From Chitinophagaceae bacterium (GTDB lineage: Bacteria > Bacteroidota > Bacteroidia > Chitinophagales > Chitinophagaceae): a stretch of DNA of 17,407 bases. The notes below the pieces were generated by a model. It had not been told where the DNA came from. It did not search any database and saw nothing but the letters and a program-made list of their open reading frames with translations. Shown here one piece after another: positions 7,293 through 16,249 of the stretch. The stretch spans positions 1 through 17,407 of the forward strand of contig JANYEU010000075.1 of NCBI GenBank assembly GCA_025362915.1. The letters are read 5' to 3'. Each line of letters begins with the position of its first letter. Within the stretch, counting starts at the first letter, position 1. Both the position numbers and the translations under genes were made by a program.

Positions 7293-9185
7293 TTATCTAT
7301 ACCCATAATTTTGAGTAACCCCTCCCCTGTTCTCATTTAAAAAACTAGAAGGGTAAGGAAACAACTCCTTACAATTTGGAATAAATCTACTTGCATACGC
7401 GTAGTTAAGCGTATCATTTATAATGCTGGATGTAAGCACCCCATTAGTGAAGTATCCTACATCCCTTCTCCAATAAACCCTTGTAGGAAATGCAGCCGGT
7501 ATTGTTTTTAGCGTATTCAATTTATAAAACACTGCCATCGGCACGCCGCCATACAAAGAAAGAGACCCAGCTTCCGATGCCCCACTTCCATTATTAAAAG
7601 GAGTAGCAGCAGCATATATATAATCAGGACCGTTAGCATAAGGATTGTTAGCTACAGGTGCACCAACAGCAAATTGCAAGAGCTTTGCTTTTGTTTCTGC
7701 AATCTTGGTAGCCAATAAATTCCACCTTATCAAATCGTATTTACGTAAGCCTTCCCCACCAAACTCAAGTAATCTTTCTTTTACAATAGCATTAAAAAAT
7801 CCATCATGATCTGTAGGGGTAGTAGGGATAGGATTTGAACCATAAGCTCTCTGCTGTACCGCTTGCAGAGCACCTAAAGGTGAAACCGTTCCGGTAAAAT
7901 CCTGCAACTCATTGGCTGCTTCAGCATACATCAACAATACATCTGCATAACGTAATATTGGCCAATTGATTCCATAAGTTCCTGTAACTGTACCAGTAAA
8001 CCCAGTCCAAGACTTTCTAAACTTCCCATTGTTAATAGTGGTAGAACTAGTAGGGATTTTTTGATTAAATGTGGCAGTTGGATCAGCAATTACCTTAAAA
8101 CATGCAAGCGTAACATCACGTCTAGAATCAAGACCTGCAGAATCAAACTCAAAGAAGTAAGTAGGCACGGCAGTGGGACCTCCACCTGCTGTTCCCCATG
8201 ATGGCGTATTTGTGAAGCTTATTCCATAATTAGCACCCAAATTACTATCATTTACCTGTCCAAACATGGCTACTTCAAACATCAATTCATAAGCATCATC
8301 ATATCTTGTTGTACCGTGTAAAGATCTAAATACATTTTCATAAATCGGGTTAAGACCATGCTTACCAGAATTAATAATATCCAAACATTCATTAAATGCA
8401 ATCCTATAATAAGTAAGATAATCAGCCCTACGTTCCATAGTATGTGTCTGAGTTCTTAAAGAATAGCCGCCACGTGCCAAAGCAATTCTTGCTCTCAAAC
8501 CTTTAATAGCTCCTTTTGTTATACGGAAATCACCATAAGTAGGAAGCCCGTCTCTCCAAGGAACCAAGTCCTCCGCAATTTTTAAATCATTCAGAATATG
8601 ATCATAAGTACTGTCCCTGTCTACATTGCCAGAGAAGTTAGAAGGTCTGTCCGCAGCAGGAATAAATGATGCAGGAACATCACCCCAATTTCGAATCAGC
8701 TCATAATAATACTGAGACCTCAATGTTAATGCCTCACCATAGTTAATGCCCAACTGCTTCTTTTGTGCATCTGTACCGTTATGGTATAAATTGGATGCAG
8801 GAATGTATTTGCAAGCAATATTGGCACGCTCAATACCATTGTAGAGTTGTACCATTACATTATACAAAAGAATATTTTCCTTACTTGTGCCAAAATTGGA
8901 CATGGCATAGTTGGTGGTAGGGTCGTATTGGGCAGTTGTTCTAGAAATAAAATCATCTGTACCCGTTGGAAAATTTATCGACAACTGATTTCCATATCCA
9001 CTAGTACCAGTCAATTCCGTATATATACCTATTACCTGACTATTAGTATAGTTTACATCCTCAAAAGTCTGTGCAATAGTTAGTTTGGAAGGAGACTGAT
9101 AGTCCAATAATTTTTTGCAGGAGTTAAGTCCTAAAGAGGCAACAGCTATTGCCAGTATAAACAAGTTACTTTTATTATGTTTCAT
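7293..9185 (-). CDS. SusD/RagB-family glycan-binding lipoprotein
   Basis: The outer-membrane lid protein that captures oligosaccharide and hands it to its SusC partner. It has 630 residues, slightly longer than average for SusD. A lipoprotein signal peptide ends at Cys23 (GLNSCKKLLDY). The N-terminal SusD-like region (YNGIERANIACKYIP, ALTLRSQYYYELIRNWGDVP) carries the TPR-like helices, followed by RGLRARIALARGG-type helices. The family hallmark near the C-terminal third is present: VKERLLEFGGEGLRKYDLIR, with RYADVLLMYAEAANEL before it. It starts 20 bp after susC, the usual tight coupling of the pair. Substrate cannot be read from SusD alone; pectic oligomers are inferred from the enzymes in the locus. 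Confidence 0.95.
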   Translation of the reverse strand: MKHNKSNLFILAIAVASLGLNSCKKLLDYQSPSKLTIAQTFEDVNYTNSQVIGIYTELTGTSGYGNQLSINFPTGTDDFISRTTAQYDPTTNYAMSNFGTSKENILLYNVMVQLYNGIERANIACKYIPASNLYHNGTDAQKKQLGINYGEALTLRSQYYYELIRNWGDVPASFIPAADRPSNFSGNVDRDSTYDHILNDLKIAEDLVPWRDGLPTYGDFRITKGAIKGLRARIALARGGYSLRTQTHTMERRADYLTYYRIAFNECLDIINSGKHGLNPIYENVFRSLHGTTRYDDAYELMFEVAMFGQVNDSNLGANYGISFTNTPSWGTAGGGPTAVPTYFFEFDSAGLDSRRDVTLACFKVIADPTATFNQKIPTSSTTINNGKFRKSWTGFTGTVTGTYGINWPILRYADVLLMYAEAANELQDFTGTVSPLGALQAVQQRAYGSNPIPTTPTDHDGFFNAIVKERLLEFGGEGLRKYDLIRWNLLATKIAETKAKLLQFAVGAPVANNPYANGPDYIYAAATPFNNGSGASEAGSLSLYGGVPMAVFYKLNTLKTIPAAFPTRVYWRRDVGYFTNGVLTSSIINDTLNYAYASRFIPNCKELFPYPSSFLNENRGGVTQNYGYR

Positions 9186-9205
9186 TGTGCAAGTTTTAAA
9201 AATGA

Positions 9206-12200
9206 TTAAAATCCAATATTCAACCCAATCAACATATACCTGCTTCTAGGATATGCCGAATAGTCAACCCCTGGTGTTAATGGGCCATTTCGTGTACTAG
9301 CCTCCGGATCAAAACCAGTGTATTTTGTAAACGTATATAGGTTATTAACAGTGGCATATACCCTAAAAGTACTAAATATAGAACGGTCTAGAAACTTCCT
9401 TGGCAAAGAATATCCAAAGCTGATATTGGAAATGCGTAAAAAAGAACCATCTTCAATAGCATCTGATGTAAGTATATAATTTCCACGCGTTGGTGCATAC
9501 GTTTTTGCATTCACATTTGCAGCGGCTATTTGATCCCAATCAGTCATGAAATTACCTTTATCATCAAATGTTTTCCAACGGTTTGCAAACTTTGCCAGCA
9601 TATTATTACCAGTTGCCTTGTAAGCAGAACCATATTCAATACTATTTGCATTGTATGTTTTACTACCATAAGAGAAATTGATAAAGATGCTCATATCAAA
9701 ATTCTTATATGAAAATTGGTTATTGAATCCTCCAAAAAACAGCGGTTGATTGTTACCAAGTACAGTTCGGTCTGTAGTTTTCATTACTGAATCACTTTTA
9801 ACATCCGTTAACTTTTTCAACTTTATTACACCCGGCATGGCTTTTTGCCCTATCAGTGCAGTGGCATCTGCCACGCCTGCATTCAAAATCCAGGTGGCAT
9901 GTGTAGGATCTGTAAGATTGGAACGTGAACGATCAAAGTCTTTTAAGGTATAAAAGCCATCAGATTTATAACCATAATATTGCCCTACCGGTTGCCCTAC
10001 CTGTACCAAGAAGTCGCCGTCTCCAGTAGCACCCCAACCAGAAGTTACCGTATAGCTTTGTACACCTCCTTGAAGTTCAAGTATAGTATTCTTATTAAAG
10101 GAGATATTGAAACTGCTGTTGTAATTGAAACCCTTCTTTCTTATTACAGTTCCACTTAATTGAACCTCTACCCCTTTGTTTTGAGTTTCACCAACATTCT
10201 GATACTGTTGTATATAACCTGTTTGTTGTGGAATATTTGCATTAAGCAATAAATCCTTAGTTTGATTAAGGTATAAATCCACAGAAGCCGATAGCCTTCC
10301 CCCAAAAAGTTCCATATCAAATCCAAGATTTCTTGAAACGATTGTTTCCCATTTAAGATTTGGATTAGCTAGATTAGCAGAATAAAGCCCAGGATTTATT
10401 GATGCATCAGTAGTGGCATATCCGGCACTTGTTGCACTACTGGTGAAGGTGGTTTGATAAAGATTTCCGTCGGGTATCCTATTATTACCGGCAGTACCAT
10501 AACTAGCCCTCATTTTAAGATAACCCAACCATTTAAGATTTAGATTTCGCATGTAACTTTCATCACTCATTTTCCAAGAGAACTGTACGGCAGGAAACGT
10601 GCCCCATTGGTGTTCGGGAGAAAACTTGGAAGAACCATCCCTTCTTATGGATAAATTCAAATTATACCTGCTTTTGTAAGAATACATTATACGGCCGAAA
10701 AAGGAAAGTAACCTATCCCCAGAAGGAGTAGTTGTTGGAGCTGCCTGTATTGCCCCACTTGGAGGATTGGCTTGCTGCACATTTGCAAAAGCATAATCGG
10801 GGGTTACGTTAGTAGGAAAGTATCTGATTGTCTGGTCATAAGAAGCACCATCATTTTTAACTGTTTCTTCCCCCACTAAAAAATCAAGTGTATGTAACGA
10901 AGATACAAGTGGTCTGTAATTAATAGTATTACTATTGGTTATACTCTTGCCCGAACCAGTACTTAGTGTAATAAAAGGCATATTAGCATAAATGCTTGAG
11001 GTACTGGCTACCAAAGTAGTTGTTAAGCCTTGGAAAGAATTTATTTTCTTATCGGTAACAGTATAGCCCAAAACACTGGTAAAAGTTACCTTCGGCGTAA
11101 TGGTATAGGTAAGTGTACCACTTGTAAGCAATACATTCGTATAGTTATATCTAACAGCATTTAAAGCTGCAACAAGGGGATTGCTCAAATTTATCGTATT
11201 ATCATAGACAGCTTCTGGATCGTATGTTTCTACATTAATCAATCCATTATAAGGTTGAAACCTAACTGAATTCTTTAAACTATTGTTAGATCCTGTTACC
11301 GAAGAACCAGTGGTAGATGTTGCCCCGGTAGCCGAAGAAGTACCAGCCCCATCAATTTCTTGCTGGCTGTACCTTACGTTAATTCCAACTTTTAATTTAT
11401 CATTTACCTTATTATCAAACCTAAAACTACCCAACGTACGTTTTAAGCCAGAATTAACCATAATACCATCTTCATTAATGTTATTTATGGTGGCATAATA
11501 GTTAGAGCCTTCATTTCCTCCGCTAAGGCTAAGCACTTGAGAACTTGTTACAGCACTACGTCCAAATACCTGATTTTGCCAATCTACCATCGGGATGCTT
11601 TTATAAATATCCAAATCGTTATAAGCACCATATTTTTTTGCAAATGAATTAGCTGTGTCTGGTAAATAATAACCATTATAATGCAAATGATAGAGTTCGT
11701 ATTCATACTTAGCAAAATCATAAGGATTCATTACACTTATCTCATTTGTAATCTTTCTTACTCCGGCATTTGTATTGAAATTTATAATGGTGCGCCCTCT
11801 TTTTCCAGCTTTGGTAGTAATCAGCACAACACCATTAGCACCCCTAGATCCATAAATAGAGGTAGAGGCAGCATCCTTTAGCACATCAATTGATTTTATC
11901 TCCTCTGGCGATAAGATGCTAAGTGCATTATCCAACTGAACCCCATCCACTATATATAAAGGAGAATTGTCTTGGGTAAGGGAAGTACCACCGCGCACTG
12001 CAATCTTAATGTCCGCACCAGGTGCGCCTTCGCTCGTTGTTACAGAAACCCCAGCCAGCTTTCCCGCCAATGCCTCGGCAACAGAGCTAACAGGGAAATC
12101 TTTCAAGTCCTTCTCTGAAATGGAAGATATGGAACCCGCCAGCTTACTTTTGGCAACACTGCTATACCCAATGTTCACCACTACTACTTCATCAAGATTA

Positions 12201-12505
12201 GCTGCGCCATCCTCTTCAAGTGTTATGACAATATTATCTTGAGAAGATATAACTGTTGTTTTACCCTTAAACCCAATATGTGATACAACCAACGTAGCAT
12301 CCCCCTTGCCAGGAACATTTAAGGTAAAATTCCCATTCTTGCCACTCTGACCACCAACGGTTGTTCCCATGAATTTTAAGGAAGCCCCTTCTATCCCCTC
12401 TTGGTTATTTCCATTAACAACCCTTCCAGTTATCCTTCTTCCCTGACTCCATCCAACTAAACAGAGAAATGACAAAAATGTAATGACAAACAATCTTTTC
12501 TTCAT
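9206..12505 (-). CDS. SusC/RagA-family TonB-dependent outer-membrane receptor
   Basis: TonB-driven importer of oligosaccharides, working with the SusD lipoprotein encoded next. It has 1099 residues, full length for the family. In order: signal peptide ~1-20 (ITFLSFLCLVGWSQ); carboxypeptidase-regulatory-like domain ~22-95 (ITGRVVNGNNQEGIEGASL); TonB-box region LDEVVVVNIGYSS ~104-116; plug domain ~115-235 with the SusC signatures APGADIKIAVRGGTSL, PLYIVDGVQL and IYGSRGANGVVLITTKAGK; then the beta-barrel to an aromatic end (RYMLIGLNIGF). The start is supported by the signal peptide and by the A-rich leader TAAATAAATAAAGTT just upstream. It lies 54 bp downstream of the GH30 gene, so they are probably cotranscribed. 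No anti-sigma-contacting N-terminal STN domain is seen. Confidence 0.96.
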   Translation of the reverse strand: MKKRLFVITFLSFLCLVGWSQGRRITGRVVNGNNQEGIEGASLKFMGTTVGGQSGKNGNFTLNVPGKGDATLVVSHIGFKGKTTVISSQDNIVITLEEDGAANLDEVVVVNIGYSSVAKSKLAGSISSISEKDLKDFPVSSVAEALAGKLAGVSVTTSEGAPGADIKIAVRGGTSLTQDNSPLYIVDGVQLDNALSILSPEEIKSIDVLKDAASTSIYGSRGANGVVLITTKAGKRGRTIINFNTNAGVRKITNEISVMNPYDFAKYEYELYHLHYNGYYLPDTANSFAKKYGAYNDLDIYKSIPMVDWQNQVFGRSAVTSSQVLSLSGGNEGSNYYATINNINEDGIMVNSGLKRTLGSFRFDNKVNDKLKVGINVRYSQQEIDGAGTSSATGATSTTGSSVTGSNNSLKNSVRFQPYNGLINVETYDPEAVYDNTINLSNPLVAALNAVRYNYTNVLLTSGTLTYTITPKVTFTSVLGYTVTDKKINSFQGLTTTLVASTSSIYANMPFITLSTGSGKSITNSNTINYRPLVSSLHTLDFLVGEETVKNDGASYDQTIRYFPTNVTPDYAFANVQQANPPSGAIQAAPTTTPSGDRLLSFFGRIMYSYKSRYNLNLSIRRDGSSKFSPEHQWGTFPAVQFSWKMSDESYMRNLNLKWLGYLKMRASYGTAGNNRIPDGNLYQTTFTSSATSAGYATTDASINPGLYSANLANPNLKWETIVSRNLGFDMELFGGRLSASVDLYLNQTKDLLLNANIPQQTGYIQQYQNVGETQNKGVEVQLSGTVIRKKGFNYNSSFNISFNKNTILELQGGVQSYTVTSGWGATGDGDFLVQVGQPVGQYYGYKSDGFYTLKDFDRSRSNLTDPTHATWILNAGVADATALIGQKAMPGVIKLKKLTDVKSDSVMKTTDRTVLGNNQPLFFGGFNNQFSYKNFDMSIFINFSYGSKTYNANSIEYGSAYKATGNNMLAKFANRWKTFDDKGNFMTDWDQIAAANVNAKTYAPTRGNYILTSDAIEDGSFLRISNISFGYSLPRKFLDRSIFSTFRVYATVNNLYTFTKYTGFDPEASTRNGPLTPGVDYSAYPRSRYMLIGLNIGF

Positions 12506-12506
12506 A

Positions 12507-12521
12507 AACTTTATTTATTTA
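12507..12521 (-). promoter_or_regulatory. A-rich translation leader of susC
   Basis: On the minus strand the 15 bp TAAATAAATAAAGTT end just before the susC ATG. The identical 15 bp occur before the start at 16247 (16250-16264), and a close variant precedes the DUF4957-like gene (about 7213-7231). Bacteroidota mRNAs usually lack Shine-Dalgarno sites and use A-rich leaders, so a translation-enhancing role fits. Confidence 0.5.
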
Positions 12522-12559
12522 ATAAACACTCGGCCTGACAATCTATTATTAGATATTAT

Positions 12560-13954
12560 TTATTTAATGATAAACGTATTGTAAGACTTCTCCGCAAGCA
12601 CAGCCGTCATCTTCTTCTGTCCTATCACCAAAGAAAAAGGCTTTTCCCCTTTCTTATTTTCTACCACCACCACAATGCTGCCATCTGGATTTTTAAAGGC
12701 AAGTGCATCACCTTCCTGCTTGTTCGTCTTTAGCAAATAAGCCCCCGGACTAACATATCGGCTAAAATGTTTCATCACATAAAACTGGGGATTATAAATT
12801 ATCTTCTTGGCTTTAGTATCAATGGTTACCGAGCTGTTCTGGCTCCATGCCCAACTGCTCAACCCTGTTTCGTCAAGTACCATATTCCAATACATATACG
12901 CCTGACATCCTCCATTCAGGTACTGTTTCATCAGCCCATAAGTATCATCAGCATCCTTCCAGGCATTCTTTCCGTTGTAGCATTTTGTCTCCGTTTCCAT
13001 CATTGGCAAATTGGTATTCCTTCTTAGGAAAGACAATACATACCGGCTGTTATACTGCAATCCAAGACCCGATATATATTGCATCGTTTCCTTATCATCC
13101 AATATATGTTTAAACCAACTGCTATCCTTGTTGGTAATTGTTCCAAACCATATCTGTGCGGGTATCTTCTCTTTTTTAAACAATGGCCCTAAATAGTTTT
13201 TTATATAGTTATTCATCGTTTCAGGATTATCCCATTTGCACGAAGGATATTTTGTTTCATAGATAGGTTCGTTCTGCGGATGTATCTGTATGATGTCAAC
13301 CCCTTCCTTTTTATATTCCAATACATACCTTGCCTGATAGTGCGCATACGTATTCAGGATGGCAGGCTCCATACGCAAACTACCACTATCGTATTTGCTA
13401 TTGGTTTTCATCCAGGCTGGTGGACTCCAAGGTGATGCCCAAAGTTTTAGTTTAGGATTCACTTTCATGGCAGCCTTTATGTATGGAAGCAAGTACTTTT
13501 TATCCCTATCAATAGAAAAACCCTTCAAATCATAATCTCCCGGAACATCATCATAGGAATAGGCATCAATTGCAAAATCGCTTGCCGCCATTGGCGTACG
13601 GCAAATATTAAATCTGCTGCCTTCCTTTTGGTCAAACAAGGCATTCATCACCTCATCCCTACCCTTTTCATCCAGTGCCAACAGTGCCTTCCATCCCAAT
13701 TCATTAAAGCATCCGCCCCAACCGGTTATCTGTTGGGCAGTTGCTTTTGGATCAATAACCAACGCAGAATCTACTTCTTCCTTGTTTATTTTTTCCAATT
13801 TCTGAGGGGCTTGCGTAACCCATGGAGCCATCTCGGTAGTACTCACCCATTTTACTTCCTGCGCATGTACAAAAGGAACAATCCCCATCGTTAAAACCAG
13901 TAGCATTCCACCTAACAAAAGAGATTCGATATTAATTCTCATAAAAGCAATCAT
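12560..13954 (-). CDS. GH30-family glycoside hydrolase, first gene of the PUL
   Basis: A retaining glycosidase of the glucosylceramidase-like GH30 family, 464 residues, with an N-terminal signal peptide ending near VHAQ (~32). A (beta/alpha)8 barrel is followed by a C-terminal beta domain. Recognisable motifs are QQITGWGGCFNELG, FNICRTPMAASDFA, LWASPWSPPAWMKT, IIQIHPQNEP (acid/base Glu229) and METETKC (nucleophile Glu320 or, more likely, Glu322). GH30 members act on beta-glucosyl, beta-xylosyl, beta-fucosyl or beta-1,6-galactosyl linkages. In a pectin locus a side-chain activity is plausible, but the subfamily cannot be fixed from sequence by eye. There is no T9SS domain, so it is probably periplasmic. 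The alternative start at 13942 (Met5) is equally possible; the annotated one is the longest. It likely shares its transcript with susC, 54 bp downstream. Confidence 0.9.
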   Translation of the reverse strand: MIAFMRINIESLLLGGMLLVLTMGIVPFVHAQEVKWVSTTEMAPWVTQAPQKLEKINKEEVDSALVIDPKATAQQITGWGGCFNELGWKALLALDEKGRDEVMNALFDQKEGSRFNICRTPMAASDFAIDAYSYDDVPGDYDLKGFSIDRDKKYLLPYIKAAMKVNPKLKLWASPWSPPAWMKTNSKYDSGSLRMEPAILNTYAHYQARYVLEYKKEGVDIIQIHPQNEPIYETKYPSCKWDNPETMNNYIKNYLGPLFKKEKIPAQIWFGTITNKDSSWFKHILDDKETMQYISGLGLQYNSRYVLSFLRRNTNLPMMETETKCYNGKNAWKDADDTYGLMKQYLNGGCQAYMYWNMVLDETGLSSWAWSQNSSVTIDTKAKKIIYNPQFYVMKHFSRYVSPGAYLLKTNKQEGDALAFKNPDGSIVVVVENKKGEKPFSLVIGQKKMTAVLAEKSYNTFIIK

Positions 13955-14371
13955 TATTTAAAAAAAAAGTGACAAATCAACGGCTATAATTCCTGAAGAG
14001 TAACAAGCAAAAGAATAACTTTTAATCCCAGCACAACCATTTTGTTTAAATAAAATACTATTTTAATATTTAAAACTACAACAAGACAGTATTGTTATTA
14101 ATATGGTAAAAGTAATAAGCTATAAACAATAACTGTCCTGCACCGTCATGTGATATTTGTTTTTTTTAACTTTCTTATACTATTTTCTTACTAATTGAAC
14201 CCCTAAGTTCAAATAAAACAGCAAGATTGGATATCTTTAGATTGATACTTCAATGAGCCACCAGCTTTGCAGAATACAATCAGTGGGGTGGTTTCTCTTT
14301 ATGCAGTAATACTGTAGCAATACCTAAAACAGGAACTGGAAGCCTGCCTGAATTTCTATAACAGGGTATCA
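13955..14371. other. Intergenic region upstream of the PUL
   Basis: This AT-rich stretch should hold the promoter of the PUL, reading leftward. I searched for the Bacteroidota -7 element (TAnnTTTG on the minus strand) and found no good match, so no promoter is called. An A-run at 13971-13978 precedes the GH30 start. The right part (14200-14371) holds no frame I can assign. No regulator gene is present. Confidence 0.4.
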
Positions 14372-14753
14372 TTATACCCAATTCTCCATTTGCAAGTCAT
14401 CAACCCGATTAAATTCCCTTACATTGCTAGATACCAATGTATAATTTAAGCTCATGGCATGTGCGGCAATTAACATGTCGAGCGAACCGATAGTAGTTTC
14501 CCTTCTTTCAAGCTTTACCCTTAGCATACCGTACAGTGTAGTCGTAAATGTTTAGTGGACTGAAGAATTTTTGCAAAGCAGCCATATTTTGTTAGGGAAA
14601 CAAACTTTTAGCAACCCCATATTCCAATTCTGCAACCGTGATTGTGGAGATACCAATGTTAAGCGGAGACATACTTACAAAGCGATCGAGAACTGACTTA
14701 GGTTTTTCTTTTATAATGTAAATGCAGATATTCGTATCTAATAGGTAGTTCAT
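14372..14753 (-). pseudogene. vapC: VapC-type PIN-domain toxin, inactivated by stop and frameshift
   Basis: VapC toxins are Mg-dependent PIN-domain RNases that cut tRNA or other RNA. The first 53 codons read MNYLLDTNICIYIIKEKP..., with the first PIN acidic residue (Asp6 of LLDTNI) and the AELEYG motif, then a TAA at 14592-14594. The same frame continues KFFSPLNIYDY, and near 14534 the frame slips. The adjacent frame completes the domain from YGMLRVKLERRETTIG through SLDMLIAAHAM (third acidic residue) and LVSSNVREFNRV to the TAA at 14372. The total of 382 bp is one base over a codon multiple. Two independent lesions argue against a single sequencing error. The start is 2 nt after the antitoxin stop, the normal vapBC layout. 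Product activity should be lost. Confidence 0.85.
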
Positions 14754-14755
14754 TT

Positions 14756-14989
14756 TTACAGTAATTCGCGGGATTGGGTAGCGGGTTGGTTTCTTTTATC
14801 CATAAAATCCTCCGAAAATTCATCTATGCTTTGAAAGAGGTTCTGCCAGGCATTATGAAAAGGGATGAGAGAAATGACATTACCCGTCCTTTTTAAATAT
14901 ACCTTGTCATCATCTATAGAAAACTGTTCGGGCAATTCTATTGCTTGAACCCCGGCCTGTTTTTTTATGTCTATCGTTGCTGCCATCAT
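14756..14989 (-). CDS. vapB: VapB-type antitoxin, intact
   Basis: A 77-residue AbrB/MazE-like swapped-hairpin antitoxin that would bind DNA through its N-terminal half and block the PIN toxin with its C-terminal tail. Visible pattern: DIKKQAGVQAIELPEQF, then DDDKVYLKRTGNVISLIP (beta-hairpin DNA-binding domain), then an acidic, aromatic tail NLFQSIDEFSEDFMDKR typical of toxin-wrapping segments. Two adjacent ATG codons (14989 and 14986) are both possible starts. It precedes the broken toxin by 2 nt and was surely cotranscribed with it. VapB normally represses its own operon; no operator palindrome was identified upstream. With the toxin dead this is now an orphan antitoxin that may still act as a regulator or neutralise a related toxin. 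Confidence 0.82.
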   Translation of the reverse strand: MMAATIDIKKQAGVQAIELPEQFSIDDDKVYLKRTGNVISLIPFHNAWQNLFQSIDEFSEDFMDKRNQPATQSRELL

Positions 14990-15149
14990 AACTTTTGCTT
15001 TACAACGGAAATAAGAAAGTATTATTGAATGTCAGGTTTATTTTAAAAATGAGGTATCACTACAAAAAGTACAGCAGTCCTGCTCAAGCTCCCTACTTTC
15101 GGATATTACTTTAAAGATGATATTGATAGGTCAGAGGGGGAGGCTAGTA

Positions 15150-15668
15150 TTAATCCTCCGCATAATCAACTTCTAATGCGTAAAGGACATTATTATAAAA
15201 CCGATAATTTATATTCCCTGAGGTTCCCATCCGTGTCACTATAGAATGCCCTTTCCCTTTTGTTTTATCTCTATCCATCCAAAATTGGTCATGATCGAGT
15301 TTTTTTAATAATTCAATCTTACCCTCTCCAATTTTAATCCCATTTGTAGCTTTCAGATTCCTATCCTCACAGTATATATTGACAAGTTGAGTCTCTTGTT
15401 TCTTTTCGAGGTTGTTATAATAATAATTAAATATTAATCTTACTAAAGCATTTTTATAAATTCTTGTAACAGTATCCCTTTCACCAACAAAATGTTTATC
15501 ATCATCTGTTGGAAGTATAATTTTTTTATCTAGATATTTATTGATTGAATCTACAGGGGAAAACATTTTAAAATAGCCCAATCCATAATCATGCATGATT
15601 AAACTTTGGGAAATTACATTTGAGTCAAATTTCAATATTATCAATAAGCAGATTATTGTTTTTTTCAT
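15150..15668 (-). CDS. Small secreted protein of unknown function, paralogue A
   Basis: A 172-residue protein with a signal peptide (MKKTIICLLIILKF...NVISQ, ~1-21). No family is recognised. After the signal it has a hydrophilic domain with the segments FSPVDSINKYLDKKI, RDTVTRIYKNALVRLIF, TNGIKIGEGKIELLKKL and a C-terminal RFYNNVLYALEVDYAED. The same pattern occurs in the upstream neighbour (15704-16247), so the two are tandem duplicates. The ATG at 15668 is chosen because it opens the signal peptide; an ATG at 15707 would overlap the neighbour's stop by 4 nt. It is probably periplasmic or surface-associated. The repeated GIK-G-G-I-L pattern suggests a small beta-rich fold, but that is only an impression. 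Confidence 0.7.
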   Translation of the reverse strand: MKKTIICLLIILKFDSNVISQSLIMHDYGLGYFKMFSPVDSINKYLDKKIILPTDDDKHFVGERDTVTRIYKNALVRLIFNYYYNNLEKKQETQLVNIYCEDRNLKATNGIKIGEGKIELLKKLDHDQFWMDRDKTKGKGHSIVTRMGTSGNINYRFYNNVLYALEVDYAED

Positions 15669-15703
15669 TGATTTTAATTTAATCATTATTAACCATAAAC
15701 TTG

Positions 15704-16247
15704 TCAATCAATAGGCCCCCCATACTCGACTGCGATTGCATAAAGAATATTATTCTTAAAATAAAAATAAACATCTCTACTTATTTCTCCTTTCTCGTCA
15801 TATAGCAAGATGAGAGAATAGTCTTTCCCTTTGCGAGGGTCTGGTAAAACATGCAACGAATAGCCACAACTGTCTAATTTGGTTATTGCATTTATCCTTT
15901 CATCGCCTACTTTAATCCCGCTTTTCGTTTTTATCTTTTTATCCTCGGTATAAATTCCGATAAGTTTAATTATTTGTTTTTTTTGAATCTCGAAGTCGAA
16001 GTAGTTTGTAAATATCAGTTTTATACTTGCATTTTTATACATATAAAGTACAGTGTCGTGCATCCTATATTCTTTGTTTATATAGGGTTTAAGAAAGATT
16101 TTATTATCAAGGTATATATTTGATTGAATCAAGGGGAGCCAACAGCTTTAACTCATCCAGTTTTGTATTTGAAAGAGTTAAATTTTGTGCATTTATATTT
16201 CCAAGTAGTATAAATAGCAATATAAAACTGGTGATAATCCTTTTCAT
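15704..16247 (-). pseudogene. Small secreted protein, paralogue B, frameshifted
   Basis: The first frame starts at the ATG at 16247 with a signal peptide (MKRIITSFILLFILLGNINA) and reads to LLAPLDSIK, then stops. The adjacent frame, open up to 16132, continues with NIYLDNKIFLKPYINKEYRM and on to the end at 15704. The join is at the AAA triplet 16119-16121 (TTT on plus), where one extra A breaks the frame; total length 544 is one over a codon multiple. Removing one A restores a full-length protein of about 180 residues that aligns along its length with paralogue A (LAPLDSIK/FSPVDSIN; YLDNKI/YLDKKI; NNILYAIAVEY/NNVLYALEVDY). A sequencing error in a short A-run is possible, so the gene could be intact. 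Function is unknown. Confidence 0.65.
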
Positions 16248-16249
16248 TT

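Larger units (their letters stand above)
1697..13954 (-). other. Pectin-type polysaccharide utilization locus (PUL)
   Basis: Six codirectional genes run GH30, susC, susD, DUF4957/5123-like, GH105, PL1 in transcription order. Gaps are 54, 20 and 84 bp for the first four genes, then 356 and 197 bp, with hairpins after the third-from-last, second-from-last and last genes. A lyase that makes unsaturated galacturonides, plus a GH105 that removes them, points to pectin (homogalacturonan or rhamnogalacturonan) as substrate. DUF4957/5123-like lipoproteins are commonly found beside SusD in pectin-related loci. No ECF sigma/anti-sigma pair, hybrid two-component sensor or AraC/LacI regulator is in the window, so the control gene must lie elsewhere. 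The substrate is inferred, not shown. Confidence 0.8.

Noticed and set aside
13955..14371. tRNA or small RNA upstream of the PUL
   Set aside because: No cloverleaf, no conserved T-loop sequence and no terminator-like hairpin were seen.
15704..16132. A complete 142-residue gene starting at 16132
   Set aside because: It would begin at a TTG without a signal peptide; the missing N-terminus with signal peptide lies just upstream in another frame and matches the paralogue.
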